Shown here in pieces: positions 1-8,364 of a stretch of DNA of 64,000 nt. Source of the stretch: Thermosediminibacteraceae bacterium (GTDB lineage: Bacteria > Bacillota > Thermosediminibacteria > Thermosediminibacterales > Thermosediminibacteraceae); NCBI GenBank assembly GCA_021890755.1, contig JAKKUQ010000002.1:62001-126000 (forward strand), given 5' to 3'. Numbering within the stretch: position 1 is the first letter of the stretch; each line of letters begins with the position of its first letter. The notes below the pieces were generated by a model. That model saw nothing but the letters and a program-made list of their open reading frames with translations, was not told the origin of the DNA and did not search any database. The position numbers and the translations under genes are program-made.

Positions 1-722
1 ATTTCATGAACATCCCTTGCAATGTCTAAAGCCTTTTTTTTCAATTCTTCGTCCAATTCAGGACTTTCGTAAAGGCTATAGCTTTTCATCATCACATTTT
101 CTATATCCTTCATAGACTTTTTAAGATAAAACATTTCAGCTTGTATATTTGAAATCAACATATTAAGCTGAGCATACCTTTTCTGGTGTTCCGAGCTTAA
201 GATAAAAAGCTTTTGTCTTTCATAAAGTTCATATATGAAATAGGCTAAAATGCTTCTTAAAAAACCTACCGTAAGGATTAGTCGCACTCCCAAAGGACTT
301 ATCTCATCCCTGAGAGCTGCTTCGAATAAATTACTTGAAAAGTCCACAAACGAAAGTAACATAATTCCCACAAATACATGGTTTTTTATTTTTTTAATAC
401 CTGAAACTCTAACAAGAAAAGCATACACCATATAATAGATCAGTGATGGGTAATTGACCGTTAAAGCTGCGTCAAAATTTATACCTTTAAAAAACATTAC
501 CGCAGTTCTTACCGCGAATACCGCTAAACCGCTTAAAAAAGCAATCCAGGATTCCGATACATTATCTACAGCAAGGATAATAAGGTTCAATATAATAACT
601 CCCGCCGAGACTTTAAATTCGCTTTCAAAGGGATAAAAATATATTTCTGCAAAAAAAGTCACCAGCAAAATTAAATAGATGTATCGTTTGAGCTTATGAA
701 TAAAATCTTTCACTCTTATCAA
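1..722 (-). CDS. Membrane sensor histidine kinase, partial (C-terminus outside window)
   Basis: The minus frame is open from a TTG start at 722 to the window edge (240 codons). The TTG sits 5 bases after GGAGG; a GTG 9 bases further in is the alternative. The N-terminal ~170 residues contain about five hydrophobic segments, followed by a linker that looks coiled. At the edge the protein reads ALDIARDVHE, which resembles the phosphoacceptor H-box of histidine kinases; the ATPase domain would lie outside. It is inferred to autophosphorylate in response to a membrane or cytoplasmic signal. Partner regulator and signal cannot be seen. An uncharacterised membrane protein remains possible because the catalytic domain is missing. 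Confidence 0.6.
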   Translation of the reverse strand, partial: MIRVKDFIHKLKRYIYLILLVTFFAEIYFYPFESEFKVSAGVIILNLIILAVDNVSESWIAFLSGLAVFAVRTAVMFFKGINFDAALTVNYPSLIYYMVYAFLVRVSGIKKIKNHVFVGIMLLSFVDFSSNLFEAALRDEISPLGVRLILTVGFLRSILAYFIYELYERQKLFILSSEHQKRYAQLNMLISNIQAEMFYLKKSMKDIENVMMKSYSLYESPELDEELKKKALDIARDVHE

Positions 723-855
723 ACTTACCTCCTTTTAGCCCACTCATCTAAATCAATTATAACGTACACCTGCGGCAATCCGTTCTATGTTGTAACCACT
801 TAAAGGTGTTGCGAATATATTGGTAGTAGACACTTACAAAGGAGGGGTTTGAAAA

Positions 856-963
856 ATGGCAGAAGTAGGCGGCGGAAGCTTCGGCGGAGGTTTCTTCCAC
901 GATCGCAAAGCTTTCCTCGTGTTCCTCATCCTGATCCTTCTCTTACTGGGCGACAACTTCTAA
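856..963 (+). CDS. YjcZ-like small spore-associated membrane peptide (35 aa)
   Basis: A 35-codon ORF with a near-perfect ribosome site (AAAGGAGGGG, 9 bases before ATG). The product starts MAEVGGGSFGGGFFHDRK, continues with one hydrophobic helix rich in Leu/Ile/Phe, and ends GDNF. Glycine-rich head plus single C-terminal helix is the layout of the YjcZ family of small sporulation-associated peptides in Bacillus and clostridia; family assignment is by composition and layout only. It stands alone and is followed at once by a strong terminator, so it is probably a single-gene transcript. Its molecular role is unknown in the family. Confidence 0.7.
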   Translation: MAEVGGGSFGGGFFHDRKAFLVFLILILLLLGDNF

Positions 964-964
964 G

Positions 965-1003
965 CTAGAAGCCGTGCCAAAAGGGCACGGCTTCTAGTTT
1001 TTT
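965..1003 (+). terminator. Rho-independent terminator after the YjcZ-like gene
   Basis: A perfect 14-bp stem (965-978 with 984-997, a five-base loop) is followed by a run of six T. It faces the plus strand and lies directly behind the stop codon of the small gene. Confidence 0.9.
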
Positions 1004-1073
1004 GGGATATTGCTTAATATTTGCCATCCTGATAAAATACAAACTAGCACCACAATTTAGGAGAATGGTCGCC

Positions 1074-2324
1074 ATGGATGCGGTAAAATCTTACTCAAAA
1101 TTTATAAAAAAGAATATGGAAAGGCCAGAAAAGGTCAAAAAGCTCATAAATCTTGGCCTCTTTATCGCCTACCATTACGTGAAGTTTTTCAGAGACAAAA
1201 GGCTCCCCGAATCCTTCCATTTTCTCAACAAGTACTCCATAAAATGCGTGATTGATTCGCTAAACCAACCTCAAAATTCCGCCTGGGTAAACATATTTGC
1301 CCCTTCCGAGTTTTTAATTGCGATGGATATAAAGCCCCTATTCATAGAAGCCTACTCTTCCTTCATGTCGGGCTTTTTTATCGAAGACTGCCTCATCGAC
1401 GCTGCCGAATCAAAAGGCATATCCAATACTTTGTGCAGCTACCACAAAACTTTCCTTGGCGCTAGCGAACTCGGCATTCTGGAAAAACCAAGGTTTATGA
1501 TTACTACCTCCATTGCCTGCGATGCCAATATCCCAACCTTCCGGTACCTTTCAAAAAAGTTCGGCGTTCCCCTTTGCATAATAGACGTCCCGTATAAATA
1601 TTCCAAAGAGGCAGTTTCCTACGTGAAAAAGCAGCTGCAGGAACTGGCAGCAAAACTTGAAGAAGCCTTTAAAAGGAAACTAGACCTTGATAAGCTGCGC
1701 GAAATAGTGAAGACTGAAAACAAAACCCGGGCCCTCATGAGGGAGTACTTAAATTATGTCGGAAAAAAAACACTTCAAACCACTATGACCTTTGAAATGT
1801 ACATGCTATTTGCCTCCCACGTATTCATCGGGAGCAAGGAGACTTTAAAATTTTACGAGATGCTAGTTAGCGACATTAAAAAAGCTCCCGAAAAAAGCGG
1901 AAAAAGCGTATTTTTTGTGCACATTTTACCCATGTTCGAGACAAATTTCAAGCAATATTTTAATTTTGGCGAAAAATATCATATTGCCGGAAGTGACATA
2001 AACTTCGATTTTCTCCATGAAATAGACGAAAATGACCCCTTTTTGGGCATTGCGGAAAGGCTTATCCTGACTTCATTAAACGGCGGTATAGACCGAAGGG
2101 TTTCCCGGATAAGAGAACTTTTGGAATATATAAAGCCCGATGGGATCATTCAATTTTGCCACCTTGGCTGCAAGCAGTCCATGGGCGGGGCTTTTGTTAT
2201 AAAGAAACTCGCCTCGGAAATGGGCATACCATTCCTTTGTCTTGACGGCGACTGCGTTGATAAAAGGAACAATCAGGAAGGCCAAAACAGAACGCGGCTT
2301 GAAGCCTTTCTCGAAATGCTTTAG
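1074..2324 (+). CDS. 2-hydroxyacyl-CoA dehydratase (HgdB/BcrC-type) subunit-like protein
   Basis: Start chosen at ATG 1074: AGGAG lies ten bases upstream and the protein then begins MDAVKSYSKF; the frame is open back to 1002 but that part reads as leader. The 416-aa product resembles the D-component of 2-hydroxyacyl-CoA dehydratases, with Cys residues that could bind Fe-S (around SIACDANIPTF and FCHLGCKQSMGG) and a C-terminal LDGDCVDKRN block typical of the family. Known relatives dehydrate 2-hydroxyacyl-CoAs or reduce aromatic CoA esters using a high-energy electron. The gene abuts the activase gene, so the two probably form one system. The substrate cannot be told; many such pairs are annotated only as CoA-dehydratase-like. 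Confidence 0.75.
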   Translation: MDAVKSYSKFIKKNMERPEKVKKLINLGLFIAYHYVKFFRDKRLPESFHFLNKYSIKCVIDSLNQPQNSAWVNIFAPSEFLIAMDIKPLFIEAYSSFMSGFFIEDCLIDAAESKGISNTLCSYHKTFLGASELGILEKPRFMITTSIACDANIPTFRYLSKKFGVPLCIIDVPYKYSKEAVSYVKKQLQELAAKLEEAFKRKLDLDKLREIVKTENKTRALMREYLNYVGKKTLQTTMTFEMYMLFASHVFIGSKETLKFYEMLVSDIKKAPEKSGKSVFFVHILPMFETNFKQYFNFGEKYHIAGSDINFDFLHEIDENDPFLGIAERLILTSLNGGIDRRVSRIRELLEYIKPDGIIQFCHLGCKQSMGGAFVIKKLASEMGIPFLCLDGDCVDKRNNQEGQNRTRLEAFLEML

Positions 2325-2344
2325 TGTTTGGGGGGGGGATAATT

Positions 2345-3967
2345 TTGGTAGGATACGTATGCAAGTACACTCCCGTGGAAATCATCGAAGCCTTCGGGGA
2401 AACACCGGTGAAACTCGAACCGGACTCAAAATCTTACGAGCAAGCTGAAGCCCTTATCCATTCTAACATTTGCAGTTTCGCAAAAGGAATCCTGGAAAAC
2501 ATAATTGATAACCATATCGAAGAAGTGGTGCTGACAAGCTGCTGCGACAGCATAAAAAGGCTTTACGATGTGCTAAAGGAAAGGGTAAAGTTCATCTACC
2601 TGCTGGACCTTCCCAGGAAAAAGGACCCCATGGCGGTAGACCTTTTTTACGGCGAAATAAAAGAATTTATAGATGCATACAAGGCGTACATAAAAAGAGA
2701 TTTTAGCAAAGAAATTTTGGCTAAAATTCTGGAGAATAAGGCCATAAAAGGAAAACGGATGGATTCCGAAAGCATAGCCATACTGGGCGCAAGGCTCAAA
2801 GAGGACGTAGTGGAAAAAATAAAAAATTCCTGTGCGGAAAAAATAATCAATCTCACCTGTACTGGAGAGGAAAGGATTTTCGATGTCAAACCGGAGGGCG
2901 ATATATTGAAAAACTACGCCGAATCCCTTTTAAACCTTACTCCGTGCATGAGGATGGCAGATGACCGAAACGACTTGGTAAATAAAAAATTTAAAGGCAT
3001 CATATATAACACCATCAAGTTTTGCGATTATTACGCTTATGAGTACGCTGAACTCAAGGATAAGGTGGATATCCCCTTGCTTAAGATCGAAACCGATTAT
3101 ACCGATTCGGGAAGCGGCCAGATTTTAACGAGAGTGGATGCTTTTTTGGAATCCACGGGAATTAAAAAAATCGAAAAAACGAAAGCCAAAAGCGGGTATT
3201 TTGCAGGGATAGACAGCGGTTCCACTTCGGCCAACGTGGTAATAATCGATGAAAATAAAAACATAATATCGTATTCCATCGTGCCTACAGGCCCAAAAGC
3301 CGTAGAAAGCGCAAGGCAGGCTTTTGAATTGGCATTAAAAAGCGCAGGCCTCAAAGAAGAGGATATCAAAGCAGCAGTGGCAACGGGATACGGAAGGGTG
3401 AGCATTCCCTTTGCGCAAAAAACCGTAACCGAAATTACCTGCCACGGAAAGGGAGCCTTCTTCATAGACAGCACCGTCAGGACAGTGATAGACATAGGCG
3501 GGCAGGACAGCAAGGTGATAAGGCTGGACGACAGCGGCAATGTTGTGGATTTTGTAATGAACGACAAGTGTTCGGCAGGAACGGGCAGGTTTCTGGAAGT
3601 GATGGCAAGGACGCTGGGCGTTTCCATAGAAGAAATGGGAAAGGTAGTAGAAAAGGTAAAGGAAGATATCACCATCACCAGCATGTGCACCGTATTTGCC
3701 GAATCAGAAGTGATTTCCCTCATCGCTCAAAATAAGGATCAGAGGGATATAATCCACGCCCTGAACAAAGCCGTTGCATCAAAGGCTGTCTCGCTCGTGG
3801 AAAGAATAAAAGGAAAAGGAAAATACATGATGACGGGAGGAGTCGCGAAAAATAAGGGAGTTGTAACTGCCATAGAAAAGAGGCTGGGGGAAAAAATTTT
3901 AATACCTCCCGAGCCTCAAATAATAGGTGCGCTGGGGGCAGCGCTCATCGCCCTTGAGGGAAAATAA
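2345..3967 (+). CDS. Fused dehydratase subunit / ATP-dependent activase (HgdC/BadF type)
   Basis: Two parts are visible. The N-terminal ~240 residues (from VGYVCKYTPVEII) are HgdB-like with a TSCCDS cysteine pair. From about residue 270 there is a BadF/BadG/BcrA/HgdC ATPase: phosphate-binding GIDSGSTSANVV, the cluster ligands NDKCSAGTGRF and SMCTVFAESE, and the C-terminal GGVAKN and GALGAALIAL blocks. In homodimeric activases those two cysteines per subunit hold one shared [4Fe-4S] cluster and ATP hydrolysis drives the electron onto the dehydratase. The TTG at 2345, shortly after a G9 run acting as ribosome site, is preferred because relatives begin near VGYVCKY; a GTG at 2324 overlapping the upstream stop is the alternative. 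It ends 3 bp from the convergent arsM. Confidence 0.82.
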   Translation: MVGYVCKYTPVEIIEAFGETPVKLEPDSKSYEQAEALIHSNICSFAKGILENIIDNHIEEVVLTSCCDSIKRLYDVLKERVKFIYLLDLPRKKDPMAVDLFYGEIKEFIDAYKAYIKRDFSKEILAKILENKAIKGKRMDSESIAILGARLKEDVVEKIKNSCAEKIINLTCTGEERIFDVKPEGDILKNYAESLLNLTPCMRMADDRNDLVNKKFKGIIYNTIKFCDYYAYEYAELKDKVDIPLLKIETDYTDSGSGQILTRVDAFLESTGIKKIEKTKAKSGYFAGIDSGSTSANVVIIDENKNIISYSIVPTGPKAVESARQAFELALKSAGLKEEDIKAAVATGYGRVSIPFAQKTVTEITCHGKGAFFIDSTVRTVIDIGGQDSKVIRLDDSGNVVDFVMNDKCSAGTGRFLEVMARTLGVSIEEMGKVVEKVKEDITITSMCTVFAESEVISLIAQNKDQRDIIHALNKAVASKAVSLVERIKGKGKYMMTGGVAKNKGVVTAIEKRLGEKILIPPEPQIIGALGAALIALEGK

Positions 3968-3970
3968 GCC

Positions 3971-4771
3971 CTATTTTGTCGCCTTTATTGATGCGCTGGC
4001 AAAGGCTCCATCGGCAAGGTCCAGGACCTTTTCATCGTAAAGCCCCAGCGCATTTTTTTCTTCCAAAATGCCTTTTATAATGTCTTTTCCATATACACTT
4101 ATTGGCTTTATTTCGATGTTATTAAAACCTGCTTCTTTCAGCAGCCTTTCGTATTCTCCTATGGAAAGAGCACCCGCAATGCAGCCTGCCCACAGCTCAA
4201 CATCTTTTTTTAGGTTTTCGGGAACTTCTTTCATCACCACTATATCGGCTACTGCAAGCCTTCCGCCCGGTTTCAATACCCTGTAGGCTTCCATTAAGAC
4301 TTTTCCTTTGTCCTCCGAGAGGTTTATGACGCAGTTGGAGATTACAACGTCAACCGATTCGTCCTCCATCGGGATATCTTCAATGTAGCCTTTTATAAAC
4401 TTTACGTTTTCTATCCCCATTTTTTCTTTATTCTTATTTGCCAATTCCAGCATTTCATCGGTCATGTCGAGGCCGTAAACCCTGCCTTCCGGCCCCACGT
4501 ATTTTGCTGCGATGAATGCGTCGATTCCGCCGCCGCATCCTAAGTCAAGGACTTTTTCCCCTCTTTTTAAATCAGCAAAGGCTATAGGGTTTGCGCAGCC
4601 AAGCGATGCTTCCACCGCTTCTTCGGGAAGCCCTTCGAGGTATTCAGCGTCGTAAATCGGAATCCTGTAGATTCCGTCACCGCAGCAGGAAGAACCGCAA
4701 CACCCCCCGTTTACCCGCTTTGCTATGTCCCCGTAATACGTTTTCACTTTTTCCCTGATATTTTCTCCCAT
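3971..4771 (-). CDS. arsM: Arsenite S-adenosylmethionine methyltransferase
   Basis: A 266-aa class I SAM methyltransferase. Motif I is VLDLGCGGGIDAF (about residue 75). The cysteines used by ArsM enzymes to bind As(III) have counterparts at SLGCANP (Cys59), SNCVINL and WAGCIAGAL, and there is an extra Cys pair set in GGCCGSSCCG (24-30). Known ArsM enzymes methylate arsenite stepwise to di- and trimethylarsenicals. It lies 24 bp downstream of a cysteine-rich MarR gene on the same strand and is presumably co-transcribed with it and induced by arsenic. Specificity for arsenic is inferred from the cysteines. Confidence 0.9.
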   Translation of the reverse strand: MGENIREKVKTYYGDIAKRVNGGCCGSSCCGDGIYRIPIYDAEYLEGLPEEAVEASLGCANPIAFADLKRGEKVLDLGCGGGIDAFIAAKYVGPEGRVYGLDMTDEMLELANKNKEKMGIENVKFIKGYIEDIPMEDESVDVVISNCVINLSEDKGKVLMEAYRVLKPGGRLAVADIVVMKEVPENLKKDVELWAGCIAGALSIGEYERLLKEAGFNNIEIKPISVYGKDIIKGILEEKNALGLYDEKVLDLADGAFASASIKATK

Positions 4772-4795
4772 AAGAACCCTCCCTTCATTAATTGA

Positions 4796-5236
4796 CTAAC
4801 AGCATTTATTTTTTCTTATGGCATCTATTAAGAGCTGAAGACTTTCCAGCACTTTGTCCCGTTTTTCTTCCGGTATGGAAGTCAAAATCCTTTCGAAATA
4901 GTTTTCCATACTGCTTTCTACGGCTTTATAGACTTCATAACCCTCTTTTGTCAATTTTATTCTGACGTACCTCCTATCCTCCGGATCCGTTTCCCTCACA
5001 ACGAGGCCCTGCTTTACCAGGTTGTTCACGCTCCTGCTGATGGTACTGCTGTCCAGGTTGAGTAATTCGGCAAGCTCGTTTAACGATATTTCCCCGGCTC
5101 TTCCAATCTCAACGATTGTATGGCATTGGGAAAGGGTTGTGCCGCAGCAGGAGGCCTCGCTCTTTTCAAGCACTCCAAGGTTTCTCATTAGAATCCTTAT
5201 AAGTTCCCTCAAAATATGACTGCCCTTACTTTCCAT
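4796..5236 (-). CDS. MarR-family regulator with cysteine motif, likely arsenic-responsive
   Basis: A 146-aa winged-helix protein: recognition region ELAELLNLDSSTISRSVNNL and wing DPEDRRYVRIKLT. It has Cys30-Cys31 and Cys38 in SCCGTTLSQCH, at the dimerisation helix where MarR ligands act, and ends in KNKCC. Such cysteine sets are unusual in MarR proteins and, next to arsM, suggest direct binding of As(III) or a similar soft metalloid. The start ATG has GGAGG eight bases upstream. A palindrome covers its own -35 box (5271-5285), so autorepression is likely. An oxidant or thiol sensor is the main alternative. Confidence 0.85.
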   Translation of the reverse strand: MESKGSHILRELIRILMRNLGVLEKSEASCCGTTLSQCHTIVEIGRAGEISLNELAELLNLDSSTISRSVNNLVKQGLVVRETDPEDRRYVRIKLTKEGYEVYKAVESSMENYFERILTSIPEEKRDKVLESLQLLIDAIRKNKCC

Positions 5237-5254
5237 CCAGTCACCTCCAATATA

Positions 5255-5285
5255 ATTGTATCACGAAACTGTTGTATTATGCAAC
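5255..5285 (-). promoter_or_regulatory. Promoter and palindromic operator of the MarR-arsM unit
   Basis: On the minus strand TTGCAT (5279-5284) and TACAAT (5255-5260) are 18 bp apart, upstream of the MarR start. The imperfect palindrome GTTGTATTATGCAAC (5271-5285) overlaps the -35 box, the usual place for a MarR operator. Binding is inferred. Confidence 0.6.
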
Positions 5286-5325
5286 TATCATAAAATTTTT
5301 TCATAAGTTTTGTGGTTTGTCGTAA

Positions 5326-5418
5326 GCAGCGGACTTTGCATCGGATGGCGGGGAAATCCGGCGGCAGCACCTGGAAAAGGCATTGGAGGAATTGCTTAAG
5401 ATTAAGGCTCGGAAATAA
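5326..5418 (+). pseudogene. C-terminal gene remnant (about 30 codons)
   Basis: Between the arsM regulator and cobQ, a plus frame reads as a charged helix ending LEKALEELLKIKARK and a stop, without a start or ribosome site. It looks like the tail of a lost gene. The parent family is not recognised. Confidence 0.3.
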
Positions 5419-5432
5419 GGTGTTTATATGAC

Positions 5433-5469
5433 AAAAGGCACAGGTAACCGTAAAAGTCCTGTGCCTTTT
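5433..5469. terminator. Hairpin behind cobQ, possible bidirectional terminator
   Basis: A 12-bp perfect inverted repeat (AAAAGGCACAGG with its complement at 5458-5469) lies 35 bp downstream of the cobQ stop. Short T-rich flanks are built into the stem on both sides. Confidence 0.6.
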
Positions 5470-5503
5470 CAGTTCTAAGCGACCAGCCCATAAACCAGAA
5501 TTT

Positions 5504-7030
5504 TCAAAACCCGACTATCTTGTATATAGCCTCCATATTCAGCGATTGCCTTAAAATCTTAGCCCACTTATCAAACTGCTCCTCTTTGAAGCTATCGAAA
5601 TCTACATTTTCAATCGATGACTTAACACCTTTCTTTTCGCACAAGAAGTTAACAAACCTTTTTGAAAACTCGCCGCTATCGAAAATGCCGTGAAGGTAAG
5701 TGCCTATGATGTTCCCGGTTTCATCCACGGCACCATCTACTATCTCTTTTTTCTCTCCCTCTCTCTTTATTACAGAAAAGTCCCTTGGCGCCCCACAACT
5801 TACCGTTTTCCCCATGTGTATCTCATATCCCTTGAATTGACAGCCGGAAAGATATGCGGCAAGCCCCCTATCATGATTCAGCACGTATCCGGAGGCTTTT
5901 CTCGTAACCTTATCTTTTGTAATTTCGGTTTGGACATCAAGAAGACCTATTCCCTCGATTTCCTTTATATCCCCTTCTACACCATACGGGTCTTTTATGG
6001 CTTTGCCCAGCATTTGAAAGCCTCCGCAGATTCCCAATATTACCGTCCCTTTTTCCGAGAGCCTCTTTATTTCCTCATCCCAGCCCCATTCCTTTACTTT
6101 AATGAAGTCGCCGATGGTGTTTTTCGTACCGGGAATTATTACCGCATCCGCGTCGCCTATGGCATGCCCCGGTTTTACATATTCGATGATGGTGTTTTCG
6201 AAATTGGAGATGGGAACGAAATCGGTAAAATTCGTAATATGGGGCAAAAGAAGAATTTTTATAACTACGCTTTCGCGGCTGCTCTTTTTTAGTTTCAGCC
6301 TGTTCATCTCAAAAGCCGGGTCATCCTCTTCATCAATATACGAATAATCGTAGGGGACAACCCCCAGCACGGGCCTTTTTATCAAATCTTCCAGCATTTT
6401 TAATCCCGGCTCCAGGAGCTTTATATCTCCCCGGAATTTATTTATAATGACACCCTTTATCCTTTCCCTTTCGTTCTCTTCAAGGAGCATCACCGTGCCA
6501 TAAAGGGAGGCAAAGACGCCGCCTCTGTCTATATCACCTACAAGTACAACGGGAGCGTCCGCCATCTCAGCCATGCCCATATTAACGATGTCGTTTTCCC
6601 GTAAGTTTATCTCCGCCGGGCTTCCGGCACCTTCGATGACTATAATGTCATACTGACTTTTTAATTCCTCATAAGCTTCCCTCACTACCTTTTTCAGCTC
6701 GGCTTTAAACTCGTGATAGTCCAGTGCCGACAAATTGCCAAAAACCCTGCCCTTTAAGATGACCTGGCAGTCTTTGTCGGTAATTGGCTTTAGCAAAACA
6801 GGGTTCATGAGCGCTGAAGGCTCCACCCCGCAGGCTTGTGCCTGAGTTGCCTGGGCTCTTCCTATTTCCAGACCTTCCCGGGTAATGTACGAATTGAGGG
6901 CCATATTTTGAGCCTTAAAAGGTGCAACTTTATACCCGTCCTGTTTGAAAATCCGGCAAAGCCCCGTCACAATCCTGCTCTTCCCCACGGATGAGCCTGT
7001 CCCTTGTATCATAATGCACTTTGCTCCCAC
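5504..7030 (-). CDS. cobQ: Cobyric acid synthase
   Basis: A 508-aa amidotransferase of the CobQ/CbiP type. The N-terminal ATP-binding part starts at MIQGTGSSVGKS and has FKAQNMALNSY; the C-terminal glutamine amidotransferase has GICGGFQMLG (nucleophile Cys) and the catalytic-His block YLHGIFDSGEF. The enzyme amidates four side chains of adenosylcobyrinic a,c-diamide in B12 synthesis. The GTG start at 7030 follows GAGAGG at 7 bases. No other cobalamin gene is nearby, so it is either a lone salvage-route gene or the pathway is scattered. No cobalamin riboswitch was recognised upstream. Confidence 0.93.
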   Translation of the reverse strand: MGAKCIMIQGTGSSVGKSRIVTGLCRIFKQDGYKVAPFKAQNMALNSYITREGLEIGRAQATQAQACGVEPSALMNPVLLKPITDKDCQVILKGRVFGNLSALDYHEFKAELKKVVREAYEELKSQYDIIVIEGAGSPAEINLRENDIVNMGMAEMADAPVVLVGDIDRGGVFASLYGTVMLLEENERERIKGVIINKFRGDIKLLEPGLKMLEDLIKRPVLGVVPYDYSYIDEEDDPAFEMNRLKLKKSSRESVVIKILLLPHITNFTDFVPISNFENTIIEYVKPGHAIGDADAVIIPGTKNTIGDFIKVKEWGWDEEIKRLSEKGTVILGICGGFQMLGKAIKDPYGVEGDIKEIEGIGLLDVQTEITKDKVTRKASGYVLNHDRGLAAYLSGCQFKGYEIHMGKTVSCGAPRDFSVIKREGEKKEIVDGAVDETGNIIGTYLHGIFDSGEFSKRFVNFLCEKKGVKSSIENVDFDSFKEEQFDKWAKILRQSLNMEAIYKIVGF

Positions 7031-7102
7031 AGGATATCCTCTCCCATTTTAAAATTGTAAAAAAAAATCCCGGCGGGGATAATTATATCAAATTCGGACT
7101 TC

Positions 7103-8020
7103 CTAAGCTAGTTTTACAATTTCCTCCATGACATCAAGCCAGAGCCTTACGCTGAAGGGCATCAAATTCTCGTGGCTCCGGATGAAGTTTTCCATTTCTT
7201 CCTTTTTTATGGCTACGACGTGGTCATAACCGCCGGAAGAAGCGCGGTAACCAGCTGGGCTGAAAAGGAACGTTTTATGGGGGAATCTAGCGTAAAAATC
7301 CGGGTTCAGCGCGGTGTTGCCGCTTATTCTGACAAAGGCCCGTTCACCAGTGGTCTTGTGGGCCAACCGGAAGTTATAAGTTTCTTCCTTACTCAGAGAG
7401 CTTGGAATTATATAATATCCTTCCTGCTGCAGAAAAAGGGCTACTATATCCTCCAGTTCTTGATCAGTAAGCAGACTAAAAATATCCATTTTCCATGCCA
7501 CTTCACCCTTTATGTCGTAAAATTCTTCCCCCGCCAGCTTGTTATAGGCGATGCGCGAAAATAAATGCACCGGATAATCGTTGATCTTCTGAACTATGCT
7601 GCCGGTCCGGAAACTGTCTACCACACCACCGGGGGCATCGGTGCCCACTTTGAAAAATTTGCACTTTCGAATATTAGGTAAATCTGCCTGTAAAAAGGCG
7701 GGGTCATCCCTGTATTCCCACTCGCCTTCAATCCTTCCCAGGTAGTAAGTACCTGCAAAATCTTTAATCCATACCAGGTCGTTTTCTTGCATCTGAAAAA
7801 GGAACGGAGTTGCAGCCCGCACCCAATGCTTATCTTTGGCATAGATCCCTTTTGCCATTTCCCAGTATTCTTCCCTAATGGAAGGCTTTCTAGGCACGCG
7901 CCAGCCTATTCCCACAATACCTTCCTCAAAACAAAACTTAGCAGGGTCTTTGTCCGTTGCAGCAAAAGGCCTTACGTCAACCTGCCATACATTCACATTT
8001 CTTGCAGTTTCATGACTCAT
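7103..8020 (-). CDS. Uncharacterised protein: PUA/EVE-like N-terminus plus degenerate Mrr-like nuclease domain
   Basis: The 305-aa product has two likely parts. Residues 8-110 (VWQVDVRPFAATD, IVGIGWRV, DLVWIKDFAGTYYLGRIEG) have the strand pattern of PUA/EVE-like domains, which in known proteins read modified bases. Residues about 185-275 (LTDQELEDIVALFLQQEGYY onward) resemble an Mrr-type PD-(D/E)XK nuclease, but the expected Q-V-K strand reads VRIS, so the catalytic lysine seems lost. A DNA-modification reader without cutting activity is therefore inferred. Codon use is similar to neighbours. No partner gene is obvious; the next gene upstream is an unrelated small protein. Confidence 0.5.
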   Translation of the reverse strand: MSHETARNVNVWQVDVRPFAATDKDPAKFCFEEGIVGIGWRVPRKPSIREEYWEMAKGIYAKDKHWVRAATPFLFQMQENDLVWIKDFAGTYYLGRIEGEWEYRDDPAFLQADLPNIRKCKFFKVGTDAPGGVVDSFRTGSIVQKINDYPVHLFSRIAYNKLAGEEFYDIKGEVAWKMDIFSLLTDQELEDIVALFLQQEGYYIIPSSLSKEETYNFRLAHKTTGERAFVRISGNTALNPDFYARFPHKTFLFSPAGYRASSGGYDHVVAIKKEEMENFIRSHENLMPFSVRLWLDVMEEIVKLA

Positions 8021-8043
8021 CCTTTGGCACCTCCCCTAGCGCT

Positions 8044-8364
8044 CTATTTTTTCATTATCTTCACCGCGCCGTTTTGTTCCATTAATTCCATTACGCGTGC
8101 GGCGTCTTTTTCGGGAATTTCCACGCTCACCAGAACACCGTATTCGACTTCATCCTCGAAAGCGTCGGTGTAAGGCTCTTTTTCTCCGAGGCCCTCCCGT
8201 TCGGTTTTTATATCTATTATTTCCCCAGGGTCTTCCTCATAATCAATATCGGACTTTACCATATCGGTAACTATCATATTCTCTCTTCTAAAGCCCATAT
8301 TTTTCAGAGAATCCACTAAAGCGCTCGCCTGTTCCTTCCGCGGAAAAACACCCGTTATCCTCAC
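8044..8364 (-). CDS. Conserved small acidic protein of unknown function
   Basis: The GTG at 8364 is preferred because GGAGG lies 8 bases upstream; the frame continues to 8379. The 106-aa product begins MRITGVFPRKEQASALVDSL, a ferredoxin-like beta-alpha pattern that could pair with the C-terminal VEYGVLVSVEIPEKD segment, with an acidic loop between. This resembles small general-stress or flavin-like ACT folds, but no family is recognised. No membrane segment or cysteine is present. Confidence 0.6.
   Translation of the reverse strand: MRITGVFPRKEQASALVDSLKNMGFRRENMIVTDMVKSDIDYEEDPGEIIDIKTEREGLGEKEPYTDAFEDEVEYGVLVSVEIPEKDAARVMELMEQNGAVKIMKK

Noticed and set aside
1002-1073. Earlier start for the dehydratase subunit gene
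   Set aside because: The region overlaps the terminator of the preceding gene and has no ribosome site; AGGAG stands before ATG 1074.
3097-3723. A 208-aa minus-strand frame
   Set aside because: It is antisense to the activase gene, whose motifs are clear; the translated product is Ser/Leu-rich without motifs.
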